A DNA stretch of 64,000 bases. It comes from Haloprofundus marisrubri (lineage in GTDB: Archaea; Halobacteriota; Halobacteria; Halobacteriales; Haloferacaceae). The stretch is taken from contig NZ_LOPU01000001.1 of assembly GCF_001469955.1 (NCBI RefSeq), positions 1 through 64,000 of the forward strand, given 5' to 3'. A program made the position numbers and the translations under genes. The notes beneath the pieces were generated by a model that was not told where the DNA came from, did not search any database, and was given only the letters and a program-made list of their open reading frames with translations. Of the stretch, positions 8,193-16,846 are shown piece after piece (position 1 is the first letter of the stretch; every line of letters begins with the position of its first letter).

Positions 8193-8594
8193 CTACTGTT
8201 CGGTTTCTCGCTGTACGTACTCGCGTGACTCCTCCAGCGTCTCGGTGTTCAAAAGCAGCTGTAACTTCCGTTCGAACTGTTCGTCGGAGAGTTCGCCGCT
8301 GACGTACCGTTGTCGAAGTCGGGTTAGTTCCTGCGTGGGGTTCGACCGCGTGCCGTCGTACTCGGGTCGGGCGGGACCCGACGCAACGAGGTCCGCGAGA
8401 AATTGGCTCCACGTGCGGAAGTTCGCCAGTAGAAGCGCGAGTATCAACCCGGCAGGCACGAAAAAGAGCAGTCCAGACGTGATAGGCGAGATGGACCCGG
8501 AGAGAAGCGCAAATCCGACCGCGAGACAGAGGCCAACGAACGTCCCGACGAGGCCGATTTCGGCGGGCGTCTGCGATTCCGGGTCGAGAACCAT
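8193..8594 (-). CDS. Two-TM membrane protein with C-terminal SHOCT domain
   Basis: This 133-residue protein has two transmembrane helices: IGLVGTFVGLCLAVGFALLS (about residues 10-30) and a second segment reading GLLFFVPAGLILALLL (about 36-53). After a soluble linker comes a SHOCT segment, LRQRYVSGELSDEQFERKLQLLL (about 90-115), a short domain found at protein ends and thought to mediate oligomerisation. The function is unknown. The start MVLDPESQTP is supported by a TATA box at 8621-8629, which gives a transcript start close to 8600. Confidence 0.8.
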   Translation of the reverse strand: MVLDPESQTPAEIGLVGTFVGLCLAVGFALLSGSISPITSGLLFFVPAGLILALLLANFRTWSQFLADLVASGPARPEYDGTRSNPTQELTRLRQRYVSGELSDEQFERKLQLLLNTETLEESREYVQRETEQ

Positions 8595-8620
8595 TGCTGT
8601 CACTTCGGTAATCAAATGAG

Positions 8621-8629
8621 ATAGATAAG
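8621..8629 (-). promoter_or_regulatory. TATA box of the SHOCT-domain gene
   Basis: The minus strand reads CTTATCTAT about 27-35 nt before the ATG at 8594, predicting a leader of about 6 nt. Confidence 0.5.
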
Positions 8630-8664
8630 TGTACTCACTGCGAAAAAAGAAAAGCTGAGCGTCC

Positions 8665-10389
8665 TTACTCCAGCGCCGACAACTCGAACTCGAACGCCAC
8701 GACGGGCAGTTCGAGGTCGTGTCCGACCAACACTTCGGGGAGAATCTCGCCGACGACACCCACGTTTTCGCCGTCGACGACGACGGCAGCGGTCCGTCCG
8801 TCGATGAACGACGGATGCTCAGTAGCAGGAGTCTCCAACTCGACGCCGAAGTCGCCACAGAGCGCCTGCAGTTTGGCTTTCGCGTCCTCGTACGTCGCGT
8901 CGTAGCGCGCGAGTACGCCCGCGACGCGGTGACTCTCGGCGACGCCGGTGTTCTCCTCAGTGTCCTCGTGGGCGACGAAGCCGACTTCCGAGAGGTCCTG
9001 CGGGTAGGCGCGGTGGGTGTTGTTCTCCAAGACGGTCATCAGCGACGGCAGCGCCCACGTCCGCAGCATCGTGTAGTCTTCGCTGTACGGTTCGACGATG
9101 CGGACCGGCGGCGTCGCGCCGAGGACGGTGTCGGCGTCGCTCTCGGATTCAGGCGCCACGGACATCCCATCGTAGTTCATCGCCTCGTCGGTCATGTGGA
9201 AGTTCAGCATGTCCTCGAAGCCGAGGCCGACGAGTCGCTCGCGCACCGCGCGTTCGAGGTCCGACCGGTCGTGGCGGCCGCCGACGGTTCCCACGTCGGG
9301 GTAGCGCGGTTCGAGCGTGTTGAACCCGTAAGCGCGACCCACGTCGTCGACGAGGTCCACCGGATGCAGCACGTCGACGCGGTACGGCGGAATCTCCACG
9401 TCGTAGCTCATCTCGTCGCCGAGGTTGGTGGTGGCGTCCAGTCCGGAGCGCTCGAACAGGTCGACGACTTCCTCGAACTCCAACTCGGCGCCCAGCAGCG
9501 TCTCGATACGGTCGTGTCCTACCTCCTTCGTGTCCACGTCGAAATCCGGGCGGACGAGCGTCCCTTCCGGTGTCTCGACTTCGACTTCCTCGACGGTCCC
9601 GCCGCGCGCCGACAGCGCGTAGCAGATGATGTTGCACATCTTGTCGATGGTCCACTGGTCGGTTCCGGTCAGTTCGACGAACAAATCGGTCGAGTCCTCG
9701 TCGACTTCCGTCCGGCGACCGTTGATGACCGGCGGGAACGAGAACAGTCCGAGTTCGTCGTAGATGGCGGGGTAGCGCTCGTAGTCGGCGACGACATCGG
9801 CGTACTTCTCGCCAGTCGGATGCTGTTCGAGCACCTCGCCGGGCGTCAGTTCGGCGTCCGAATCGAGCGGAACGAACCGCTCGCCGTCGGGGTCGACGCC
9901 ACGGTACGTGATGGAGTTGCCGCCGCCCTCGCCCAAATCCTCGCCTTTCAGCATCACGAGGTCGTGGATGCCGATAGCGCCTTTGACGCGCTTTCGGCCC
10001 ATCGTCGCGTGGAGTTTCTCCTGCAACTGGATGAGCGAGTCGAGTGTCTCCTCGTCCATGTTGACGCCGCGGACGACAGCGCCCGTGACGTACGGTCGCT
10101 GCTCGGGGACGGACTCCTCAACGTCGATGGTCCAATCGGGCGAGTTCAGTTGCGGGACGTACACGCCTCGGTCGTCGCCGTACTGGTAGCGAAGCGACCG
10201 GGCGACGCCTTCGACCGAGAGACGGTCGAGGCGGTCCGGGCCGAACTCGAACTGAAGAAGACCGTCCTCGGTTTCGCCCTCGTATTCGAGGCCGAGCGCG
10301 AAGAGGTCCTCCTTGAGTTCTTCGTCGGATTTCTCGTCGTGGCCGGTCAACTGGCGAAGTTCGTCGGTGTCTACGTCTACGACTGGCAT
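8665..10389 (-). CDS. pheT: Phenylalanyl-tRNA synthetase beta subunit
   Basis: This 574-residue archaeal-type beta subunit of the (alpha-beta)2 PheRS starts MPVVDVDTDELRQLTG and shows the B1/B5-type domains with DVEIPPYRVDVLHPVDLVDDVGRAYGFN and the C-terminal core YTMLRTWALPSLMTVLENN and VGEILPEVL. It supports tRNA binding and editing while the alpha subunit holds the aminoacylation site. The ATG shares one base with the pheS stop (TAATG), so the pair is translationally coupled. A longer frame to 10506 exists but only overlaps pheS in another frame. Confidence 0.96.
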   Translation of the reverse strand: MPVVDVDTDELRQLTGHDEKSDEELKEDLFALGLEYEGETEDGLLQFEFGPDRLDRLSVEGVARSLRYQYGDDRGVYVPQLNSPDWTIDVEESVPEQRPYVTGAVVRGVNMDEETLDSLIQLQEKLHATMGRKRVKGAIGIHDLVMLKGEDLGEGGGNSITYRGVDPDGERFVPLDSDAELTPGEVLEQHPTGEKYADVVADYERYPAIYDELGLFSFPPVINGRRTEVDEDSTDLFVELTGTDQWTIDKMCNIICYALSARGGTVEEVEVETPEGTLVRPDFDVDTKEVGHDRIETLLGAELEFEEVVDLFERSGLDATTNLGDEMSYDVEIPPYRVDVLHPVDLVDDVGRAYGFNTLEPRYPDVGTVGGRHDRSDLERAVRERLVGLGFEDMLNFHMTDEAMNYDGMSVAPESESDADTVLGATPPVRIVEPYSEDYTMLRTWALPSLMTVLENNTHRAYPQDLSEVGFVAHEDTEENTGVAESHRVAGVLARYDATYEDAKAKLQALCGDFGVELETPATEHPSFIDGRTAAVVVDGENVGVVGEILPEVLVGHDLELPVVAFEFELSALE

Positions 10390-11891
10390 TAGCGAATCAC
10401 CTCCGCGTTCCGCAGGAAGTCGAGGTCGGCGAGCGTTCCGTGTAGGTCCCGGATGTCTTCGGCACCGGTGACGAGCATGGCGAGCCGTTCGAGTGCGAGG
10501 CCCCACGCCATCACGTCGCAGTCGACGCCCAACGGTTCGAGAACCTCGGGGCGGAACATTCCCGAGTTGCCGATTTCGATGAGTTCACCCGTCGTCGGGT
10601 GACGACCGAACAGTTCGAAACTCGGCTCCGTGTACGGGTTGTAATGTGGTTTGAACTGGATATCCGTGATGCCGAACTGGCGGTAGAACTCCTCGAACGT
10701 CCCCATCAGGTCGCGCACCGAGAGGTCCTCGGCCATCACCCACCCCTCGATTTGGAAGAACTCCAGAAGATGGGTCGCGTCGAGGGTGTCGTTGCGGTAC
10801 ACCTTCTCGACGGAGAAGTACCGCTGTGGAGGCTCCAACTCGCCCTCGGCGAATCCCGAGAGATAGCGCATCGACAGCGACGTGGTGTGACCGCGCAGGT
10901 CGATTTCTCGTGCGACATTCTCGGTCCACGGCGAGTGGTAGCCGTCGCCGTCGTCGCCGACACCCTCGCGGTGTGCGGATTCAACGCGGTCGAGGAGGTC
11001 TTCGGGAATCTCCTCCATCGGCGGAACGTCCAGCGCGAACTGGTCCCAGTGGGTGCGCGCCGGGTGGTCCTGTGGCATGAACAGGCAGTCGTTAATCCAG
11101 AACTCCGAGTCGGCGTGTGGACCCTCCATCTCCTGAAAGCCCATGCCGACGAGCGTGTCCTTCACTCGCTCTGCGGTTTGGCGAAGGACGTGAACTTTCC
11201 CGCCGCGTTCCTCGGGGGCGTCGGCTTCGACGTTGTACTCGGTGAACTCCACGTCGCGCCACTCGCCCGAAGTGAGGAGTTCCGGAGTGAGTCGGTCGAC
11301 CGTCTCGGCGACTTCGACGCCTTCCATCATCGCGGTGACGCCGTCGTCGGTGAGCGAAATCGAGCGAACCGTCGATTCAGTTCGATTGACGAGTCCGCGA
11401 CGGTCGAGTTCCTCCAGCACCTGCTCGTCGTCGACCGCTTCGCCGTCCGCGAGCGCGGCGAGTGCCGCTGCCTCGTCGTCGGCGTCGGGGTCCGCGTCCG
11501 CGTCGACGACCAACTCGCCGCTGTCGATGCGGCCGTAGCCCTTCCGCGCGAAGTTCGACAGCGCGATGTCGACTTCGGGGCCTGCCAGTTCCGACGCACC
11601 GATGACTTGGCCCATCGGGACCGCGTCGGCGTCGCCGCCAGCATCGACGGCGGCGCGGTAGAGACGAACCTCGGGGAGACCCGCCTCGATGTACTGTTCA
11701 CCCTCCTCGGTGAGCGTCGTCGTCGTCTCGGTCCGTTCCTCGATAGCGACGAGGCCGTCGTCGCGGAGGTCGAACGCCGCTCGCGTCACCGTCTCCGGTT
11801 TGAGTCCTGTCTCGTCGGCGAGTTCGCCGACGGTCTGTTCGTCCGTGCTCGCGGCTTCCAACACCGCGACCTGTGATTCCGGGAGTCGCAT
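10389..11891 (-). CDS. pheS: Phenylalanyl-tRNA synthetase alpha subunit
   Basis: This 500-residue class II catalytic subunit opens with a winged-helix segment (about residues 1-75, SQVAVLEAASTDEQTVGELADETG) typical of archaeal and eukaryotic PheS and used for tRNA contact. The catalytic core follows, with EMEGPHADSEFWINDCLFMPQDHPAR, FSVEKVYRNDTLDATHLLEFFQIEG (motif 2), KPHYNPYTEPSFE and the motif 3 segment AWGLALERLAML. pheT follows with a 1-bp overlap. Upstream is an unusually long 322-bp gap. Confidence 0.97.
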   Translation of the reverse strand: MRLPESQVAVLEAASTDEQTVGELADETGLKPETVTRAAFDLRDDGLVAIEERTETTTTLTEEGEQYIEAGLPEVRLYRAAVDAGGDADAVPMGQVIGASELAGPEVDIALSNFARKGYGRIDSGELVVDADADPDADDEAAALAALADGEAVDDEQVLEELDRRGLVNRTESTVRSISLTDDGVTAMMEGVEVAETVDRLTPELLTSGEWRDVEFTEYNVEADAPEERGGKVHVLRQTAERVKDTLVGMGFQEMEGPHADSEFWINDCLFMPQDHPARTHWDQFALDVPPMEEIPEDLLDRVESAHREGVGDDGDGYHSPWTENVAREIDLRGHTTSLSMRYLSGFAEGELEPPQRYFSVEKVYRNDTLDATHLLEFFQIEGWVMAEDLSVRDLMGTFEEFYRQFGITDIQFKPHYNPYTEPSFELFGRHPTTGELIEIGNSGMFRPEVLEPLGVDCDVMAWGLALERLAMLVTGAEDIRDLHGTLADLDFLRNAEVIR

Positions 11892-12213
11892 ACTGATTGC
11901 TGATTGTCGTTGACACCGTTTGCCCGCTTGTTAGCAGTTCCGAACGCTCGTCGCCCGCGGCGGTCGTCGATGGCCGGCGAGTGGCCACCGGACGACCGGA
12001 CAGTCGGACGACCGGCCGACCCGAGCGGTTTCGTCGCCGCCGACGCCCTCGCGTCGGTGGAGAGTCCGCCGCTCTCAGGCGGCCGCAAAGAAGAAGCCGA
12101 ACCCGCCGCTGTCGGTCGATTTTGTTGTCTGACTTGCGCCGATGGGTTCGGTGCGCATACCCCTTCGTTTCCGATGCGCGGGCAAAACGGTTCCGAACAC
12201 GTGCGATTACGTC
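11892..12213. other. 322-bp gap upstream of pheS
   Basis: No convincing gene is present; a 120-codon rightward frame (11904-12266) is Arg/Pro-rich and runs into the neighbouring gene. On the minus strand the gap is GC-rich with clustered GGTCGTCCGG-like direct repeats around 11985-12015. The only weak TATA-like sites are CTAACAAG near 11931-11938 and GGGTATGC near 12155-12162. It may hold the pheST promoter and a structured leader. Confidence 0.4.
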
Positions 12214-12783
12214 TCACGCTCGGCGCTGGTGCCGCCAACCGGCGACGGCTCCGAGCGGAAGCGTGAGCCACCACGTGAGTACGAGGCCGTAGCCGGCGGC
12301 GACGACACCGGCCCACGCTCCGCGGGGCGTCCCCTCGACGAGTTCGGCGAGACTCCACTGGTCGAAGAACAACGCGGAGTTGACGTTCTCGACGAAGATT
12401 ACGACGACTCCAGCGACCGAGACGCCGAAACCCGCGAGGACGTAGCTGCCGAGAACAGTGACGACGCCGGCGACTGCACCTCGTCTCGCCGACGCCGCCG
12501 CGGGAACGAATCGTCGCCACGTGACGACCCCGACGAGAAACGCCGCGGGTGTGACGAAGACCGCGGCGACGACGCCGAGAAGCGGGAAGAGAAATTGGAG
12601 AGCCGTGTTTCGGACCTGTGGGTCCGTCTGGACGTAGTCGAGAACCGAGACGGCCCCGGAGAGGACGACGAATACGGCGACAGCGGCGAATGCCGCACCA
12701 GCCATCGCGTATCCGGCAGCCATCGAGGCCGAGCGCTCTCGGAGATGGGTTCGGAGGAGAGCAGTTCGAGGGAGGGGCGCCAT
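12214..12783 (-). CDS. Conserved membrane protein, four TM helices
   Basis: This 189-residue hydrophobic protein has predicted transmembrane helices at about residues 22-48, 62-88, 102-132 and 155-182. A short basic N-terminus (RTALLRTHLRERS) suggests a cytoplasmic start. No catalytic motif is visible and I do not recognise the family. A strong TATA box at 12805-12812 gives a leaderless start at the chosen ATG. It stands between pheS and an amino-acid oxidase, all on the minus strand, with a 48-nt gap to the oxidase stop. Confidence 0.75.
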   Translation of the reverse strand: MAPLPRTALLRTHLRERSASMAAGYAMAGAAFAAVAVFVVLSGAVSVLDYVQTDPQVRNTALQFLFPLLGVVAAVFVTPAAFLVGVVTWRRFVPAAASARRGAVAGVVTVLGSYVLAGFGVSVAGVVVIFVENVNSALFFDQWSLAELVEGTPRGAWAGVVAAGYGLVLTWWLTLPLGAVAGWRHQRRA

Positions 12784-12804
12784 ATCGACCGATTCTCTCG
12801 ACAG

Positions 12805-12812
12805 GATATAAA
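12805..12812 (-). promoter_or_regulatory. TATA box of the four-TM protein gene
   Basis: The minus strand reads TTTATATC, 22-29 nt before the ATG at 12783. The predicted transcript start falls on the ATG itself, as in many leaderless haloarchaeal genes. Confidence 0.6.
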
Positions 12813-12831
12813 CACACGACTCCTCGCAGAC

Positions 12832-13992
12832 TCAGGCGACGTTTCGCTCCTCGATGGCCTCGCCCGCCTCGAACCGCGACGACGACAACGCCGACACGTC
12901 GACGTGGGAGGCCTCGCCGTCGAGACAGAGTTCCGCGACGACGCGACCCGTTGCGGGCGCGTGCTGAAATCCGTGCCCCGAGAAGCCAGCAGCCGTGACG
13001 ACGCCGGGCGCGCTCTCCTCGACGATGGCGTGGTTGTCGGGAGTCACCGCGTACAGTCCGGCCCACCCGCGGACGATTCGGGTCTCGGGGCCGAAGTAGT
13101 CGGCGCAGTCGGCGGCGCGTTCGACGGCCGTCACCGCCCAGTCGAGGTCCATCGACTCGGAGAACCGGTCCGGGTCCACGTCCGAATCCTTCTCGTCGAA
13201 CTGGCCGCCGACGAGCGCCTGTCCGTCGCGTTCGGGGCGGAAGTACGACCCCGTGTCGAGGTCGATGGTGAGCGGTTCGGACTCGGCGAGTGTCGACTCT
13301 GGCTCGACGACCGTAACTTGGCGACGCCGCGGCGAGATGGGGAGGTCGAGGTCGACCATCGCGCCGACGCGGGCCGCCCACGCGCCGGCGGCGTTCACGA
13401 CGAAGTCGGCTTCGAGCGTCTCACTCGGCGTCTCGACGCGGAACCGCGGAGATTCGCCATCGGAACCGATTCGGTCGATTTCTTCGACCGGTGTCTTCGT
13501 CCGTACGTCGACACCCGTTTCTCGGGCGGCGGTGGCGTACCCCTGCAGCGCGAGATACGGGTCGGCGAAGCCGTCGAGCGGCGAGTAGGTGGCTGCGACG
13601 AACTGCTCGCTTCTGACGTGGGGCCACCGCTTTCTCAGTTCCTCTGGTGAGAGCAGCTCGCTTTCTCCGCCACACGCTCGCTGCATCGTCACTTGGTCGC
13701 CGAACGCGGCGGCGGTGTCGTCCTCGCGGGCCAAGAAGAGATAGCCCGGCCGGTTGTAGGCGATGTCGACGCCGAAACGCTCCTCGAACGACTCCCAGAC
13801 GGGTAGACTCGCAAGCGAGAGTTCGACGTTCACCCGCGTGGAGAACTGCGTTCGAATCCCGCCGGCAGCGCGGGCGGTGCTGCCGCCGCCGAGAGTTCCC
13901 GCTTCACAGACGGTGACCGCCGCGCCGCGTTCGGCGAGCGCGTGCGCACAGGAGAGACCGACGATTCCGCCCCCGACGACGACTACGTGCAT
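12832..13992 (-). CDS. FAD-dependent amino-acid oxidase (DadA/glycine oxidase type)
   Basis: This 386-residue DAO-family flavoprotein starts with the FAD dinucleotide fold MHVVVVGGGIVGLSCAHALAERGAAVTVCEA, followed by GGGSTARAAGGIRTQF, and ends with WAGLYAVTPDNHAIVEE and GFSGHGFQHAPATGRVVAEL. It should oxidise a D-amino acid, glycine derivative or sarcosine-like amine to an imino acid. The start MHVVVVGGG is chosen because the nucleotide-binding strand normally begins the protein. It is divergent from the ornithine-cyclodeaminase-type gene 105 nt away, which acts on related substrates. Confidence 0.88.
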   Translation of the reverse strand: MHVVVVGGGIVGLSCAHALAERGAAVTVCEAGTLGGGSTARAAGGIRTQFSTRVNVELSLASLPVWESFEERFGVDIAYNRPGYLFLAREDDTAAAFGDQVTMQRACGGESELLSPEELRKRWPHVRSEQFVAATYSPLDGFADPYLALQGYATAARETGVDVRTKTPVEEIDRIGSDGESPRFRVETPSETLEADFVVNAAGAWAARVGAMVDLDLPISPRRRQVTVVEPESTLAESEPLTIDLDTGSYFRPERDGQALVGGQFDEKDSDVDPDRFSESMDLDWAVTAVERAADCADYFGPETRIVRGWAGLYAVTPDNHAIVEESAPGVVTAAGFSGHGFQHAPATGRVVAELCLDGEASHVDVSALSSSRFEAGEAIEERNVA

Positions 13993-14096
13993 GGCATGCG
14001 CATCGGTGGCGTGACACAAGCGTGTTTCGACCGGCGGTCGTCGGCGCATGTCTCCGACCACGAAACGTTCACCTGTCTTCCGTGTGGACTGCTGGC

Positions 14097-15095
14097 ATGA
14101 CCAGACGTACGATTCGCGTTCTCTCCGACGACGATGTCTCTCGCCTGCTCTCGCTCTCGGAACTCCTCCCAGTCGTCGAAACGGCGTTCGTCAAACAGGG
14201 TCGCGGCGAAGTGGAGCGTCCGCCGCGTCCACACTTCCCTGTCGGCACCGACGAATCGGAAGCGAATCCGGCTGGAACCGCGTTAACGATGCCCGCGTAC
14301 CTCCACGGCTCGGACACCTACGCGACGAAACTCGCGGCGGTCCACGGCGGCAACGCGGAGCGAGGGTTGCCGACCGTCAACGCTCAAATCGCGCTGACGG
14401 ACGCGAATACGGGGTTGCCGCTGTCGTACATGGCCGGGACGCGCATCACGAACGCCCGAACCGGCTGTATCGGCGGCCTCTCGGCGAAACATCTCGCGGC
14501 GGGCGAGAGCGTACGACTCGGCGTCGTCGGCGCGGGCACCCAAGCGCGCTGGCAGACGCGCGCTATCGCGGCGGCGACGAATCTCGAATCCGTCCGAATC
14601 TACTCGCCGAGCGACTCCCGCAAGGAGTGCGCAGCGGACCTGCGAGACGACGACGAACTCGCCGGTGTGGACGTGCAAGCGGTGGAGACGCCCGAGGCAG
14701 CCGTCTCGGACGCGAGCGTCGTGGTCACCGCGACGACGAGCGAGGAGCCGGTTTTTCGGGGGTCGGCGCTCGATTCTGGGACGCTCGTCGTTGCCGTCGG
14801 CGCGTACACCTCGGAGATGCGCGAACTCGACTCGGAGACGATGACGCGAGCGTCACAGATTTTCGCAGACGTTCCCGAGGAGGCGGCGGAGACGGGCGAC
14901 GTCGCCGACGCGGGACTCACGGAGGCTGCCCTCACACCGCTGTCGGACGCCTTCGAGGGAAAATCGGGACGCGAGAGCGACGACGAGATACTGGTCGTCG
15001 CAAGCGTCGGCACTGCGGTGCTGGATGCGGCGACGGCCGCGCACGTGTACGAAACAGCGGAGGACGAGGGTGTGGGAGAGGAAATCGGATTCTGA
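14097..15095 (+). CDS. Ornithine cyclodeaminase / mu-crystallin family protein
   Basis: This 332-residue NAD(P)-dependent enzyme shows ALTMPAYL, KLAAVHGGNAERGLPTVNA, MAGTRITNARTGCIGGLSAKHLA and the Rossmann glycine motif VRLGVVGAGTQARWQTRAI, then TTSEEPVF and VAVGAYTSEMREL. Family members include ornithine cyclodeaminase, alanine dehydrogenase and ketimine reductase; the exact substrate cannot be read from sequence. The start MTRRTIRVLSDDDV matches the usual N-terminus. It is divergently paired with an FAD amino-acid oxidase and ends 18 nt from the trpS stop. Confidence 0.88.
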   Translation: MTRRTIRVLSDDDVSRLLSLSELLPVVETAFVKQGRGEVERPPRPHFPVGTDESEANPAGTALTMPAYLHGSDTYATKLAAVHGGNAERGLPTVNAQIALTDANTGLPLSYMAGTRITNARTGCIGGLSAKHLAAGESVRLGVVGAGTQARWQTRAIAAATNLESVRIYSPSDSRKECAADLRDDDELAGVDVQAVETPEAAVSDASVVVTATTSEEPVFRGSALDSGTLVVAVGAYTSEMRELDSETMTRASQIFADVPEEAAETGDVADAGLTEAALTPLSDAFEGKSGRESDDEILVVASVGTAVLDAATAAHVYETAEDEGVGEEIGF

Positions 15096-15113
15096 GCGGA
15101 CGCGGCGACCGAC

Positions 15114-16784
15114 TCAGTGCTCGCCGCCGGGACCCCGTCGCTTCGAGTCGAGGTCGATGTCCAACGAGTCCAAGAGTTCCTCGGCTTCCTCGCGTTTCTC
15201 TTGGTGGTCTTCGAGGAACTCGCGCATCAACTCGGCGGCCTGTTCCTTGCAGCCACCGCAGAGACGTTCGCCGCCGACGCACTCGTCGTACACCTCCTTC
15301 GCAAATTCGTCGTCGTCACCCGAGAGCAGGTAGGCGTACAGTTCGTAGACGGGACACTTGTCGGCCTCGCCGCCGAGTTCGCGCTGGAGGTCGGCCGTCT
15401 CGCGGCCGCCGGTCGTCGCCGACCGGACCTTGTCGTAGCCCTCTTGGGGGTCGTCGAGCAGGCTGATGTGACTCGCCGGAATCGACGAGGACATCTTCCC
15501 GCCGGTGAGTCCCGTCATGAACCGGTGGTAGATAGAGGATGGCGGCAAGAATCCGTAGCCACCGTTCTCTATTTCGACCTGTCGAGCGAGTTCTTCGGCT
15601 TCTTCGGCGCTGAGTTCGAACGTGTCGACGTGTTCGTCGAAGACGCGTTTCTCGCCGTCGATAGCTTCGACGAGCGCATCGAACGCTTCCTCCGTCGCGT
15701 TACGGTCGAGAAACCGGACGCGGGGGCGAAGCGGTTCCATTCCCGCCTCGTCGAGTTTCGCGCGTGCGGAGGCGACGACGTCGGAGGCGGCAACGACGCC
15801 GAGTTCGTCGAGCGTCTCGGGCGTCGCGTCGTCGAGATAGTCGGCGACGTGGACGCATCGGAGGTCGTGGTCGTCGAACTCGTCGGGGTCCAGATGTTCG
15901 TAGCAGGCGGCGACCAGTTCCTTCTCGGCATCGTCGAGTTCGAAGCTCGCGTACGCCTCCGTGACGCCGAAGAATCGCATCCGCGAGGCGAGGTCACGGG
16001 CGAGGCGGACGTGAGGGTCCTGGTCGGGACCGACGGGGATGACCGTCGGCTTCGGATTCTCCAACTGTGGGTAGAGGATGTCGGCCATCTGGGTGACGAC
16101 CGACTGCATGTGCGAGACGCTCGTCTCGCCGCCGAAGCCGTAGATAGCCTCGAACTCCGAGAAGTTGGCTTTCGAGCCGAGTTCGAAGGCGAGGTCCTGC
16201 AGTTCGCGGTTGTCGGACTGCCGGTAGAGTTCACCGTCTTCGGCGTCGAAGCCGAGGGCGATGAGCGACAGCAGGTAGTCGCGGGCGTGTTCGTCGATTT
16301 CGCCCCACGAGAGGCCGCGGGCCGAATGGGCTTCGAGGTCGGCGATGAGGCCGTAGGCGTCGCCGCCCTGCTGTTGGTGCCAGATTATCTCGTCGAAGAC
16401 GAGTTTGTGGCCGATATGGGGGTCGCCGGTCGGCATGAACCCCGACAAGACGGCGAAGTCGTCGCCGTTGCGCATCGCGTCGGCCACCGGCCGATAATCG
16501 CGGTGGCCGAAGATGACGCCGCGGCGCATCAGGTAGTGGGGGTTAGGCACTTCGTCGAGCAGTTCGTCGAACTCCTCGATACCGAACTCCTCGAACAGTT
16601 TTCGATAATCGGAGACGGTCGACGAACCCCACGGGTCGAGCGCAACGTCGTCTGCTCCGGCGGTATCGGTCTCTGCTTCGCCTCCATCCGTTCGTACTCG
16701 GCCGTCGTCGGTTCGCACTCTCGTCTCGGATGCCTCGGGCATCTCGGGCGTCTCCGTCGTCTCGGGGTCGGTGTCGTGTGTCAT
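15114..16784 (-). CDS. trpS: Tryptophanyl-tRNA synthetase
   Basis: This 556-residue class I synthetase has the HIGH element PTGDPHIGHK, LIADLEAHSARG, PVGPDQDPHVRLARDLASRM and the KMSKS variant GGKMSSS. A CxxC-type pattern (GGERLCGGCKEQAAELM) lies near the C-terminus. The first 60 residues are an acidic, Thr-rich extension with a short internal repeat (RVRTDDGRVRTDGG), so the true start could be a later codon. It lies 62 nt downstream of endA on the same strand. Confidence 0.95.
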   Translation of the reverse strand: MTHDTDPETTETPEMPEASETRVRTDDGRVRTDGGEAETDTAGADDVALDPWGSSTVSDYRKLFEEFGIEEFDELLDEVPNPHYLMRRGVIFGHRDYRPVADAMRNGDDFAVLSGFMPTGDPHIGHKLVFDEIIWHQQQGGDAYGLIADLEAHSARGLSWGEIDEHARDYLLSLIALGFDAEDGELYRQSDNRELQDLAFELGSKANFSEFEAIYGFGGETSVSHMQSVVTQMADILYPQLENPKPTVIPVGPDQDPHVRLARDLASRMRFFGVTEAYASFELDDAEKELVAACYEHLDPDEFDDHDLRCVHVADYLDDATPETLDELGVVAASDVVASARAKLDEAGMEPLRPRVRFLDRNATEEAFDALVEAIDGEKRVFDEHVDTFELSAEEAEELARQVEIENGGYGFLPPSSIYHRFMTGLTGGKMSSSIPASHISLLDDPQEGYDKVRSATTGGRETADLQRELGGEADKCPVYELYAYLLSGDDDEFAKEVYDECVGGERLCGGCKEQAAELMREFLEDHQEKREEAEELLDSLDIDLDSKRRGPGGEH

Positions 16785-16846
16785 GGAAATGGAACTCGTG
16801 AATTTCGGTCGCAGTCGGTCACCGTCGGCGAAATCGACGTGCGGAA

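Noticed and set aside
11904-12266. Rightward 120-codon frame in the gap before pheS
   Set aside because: Arg/Pro-rich composition, no promoter, and overlap with the neighbouring membrane-protein gene. Listed as non-coding gap instead.
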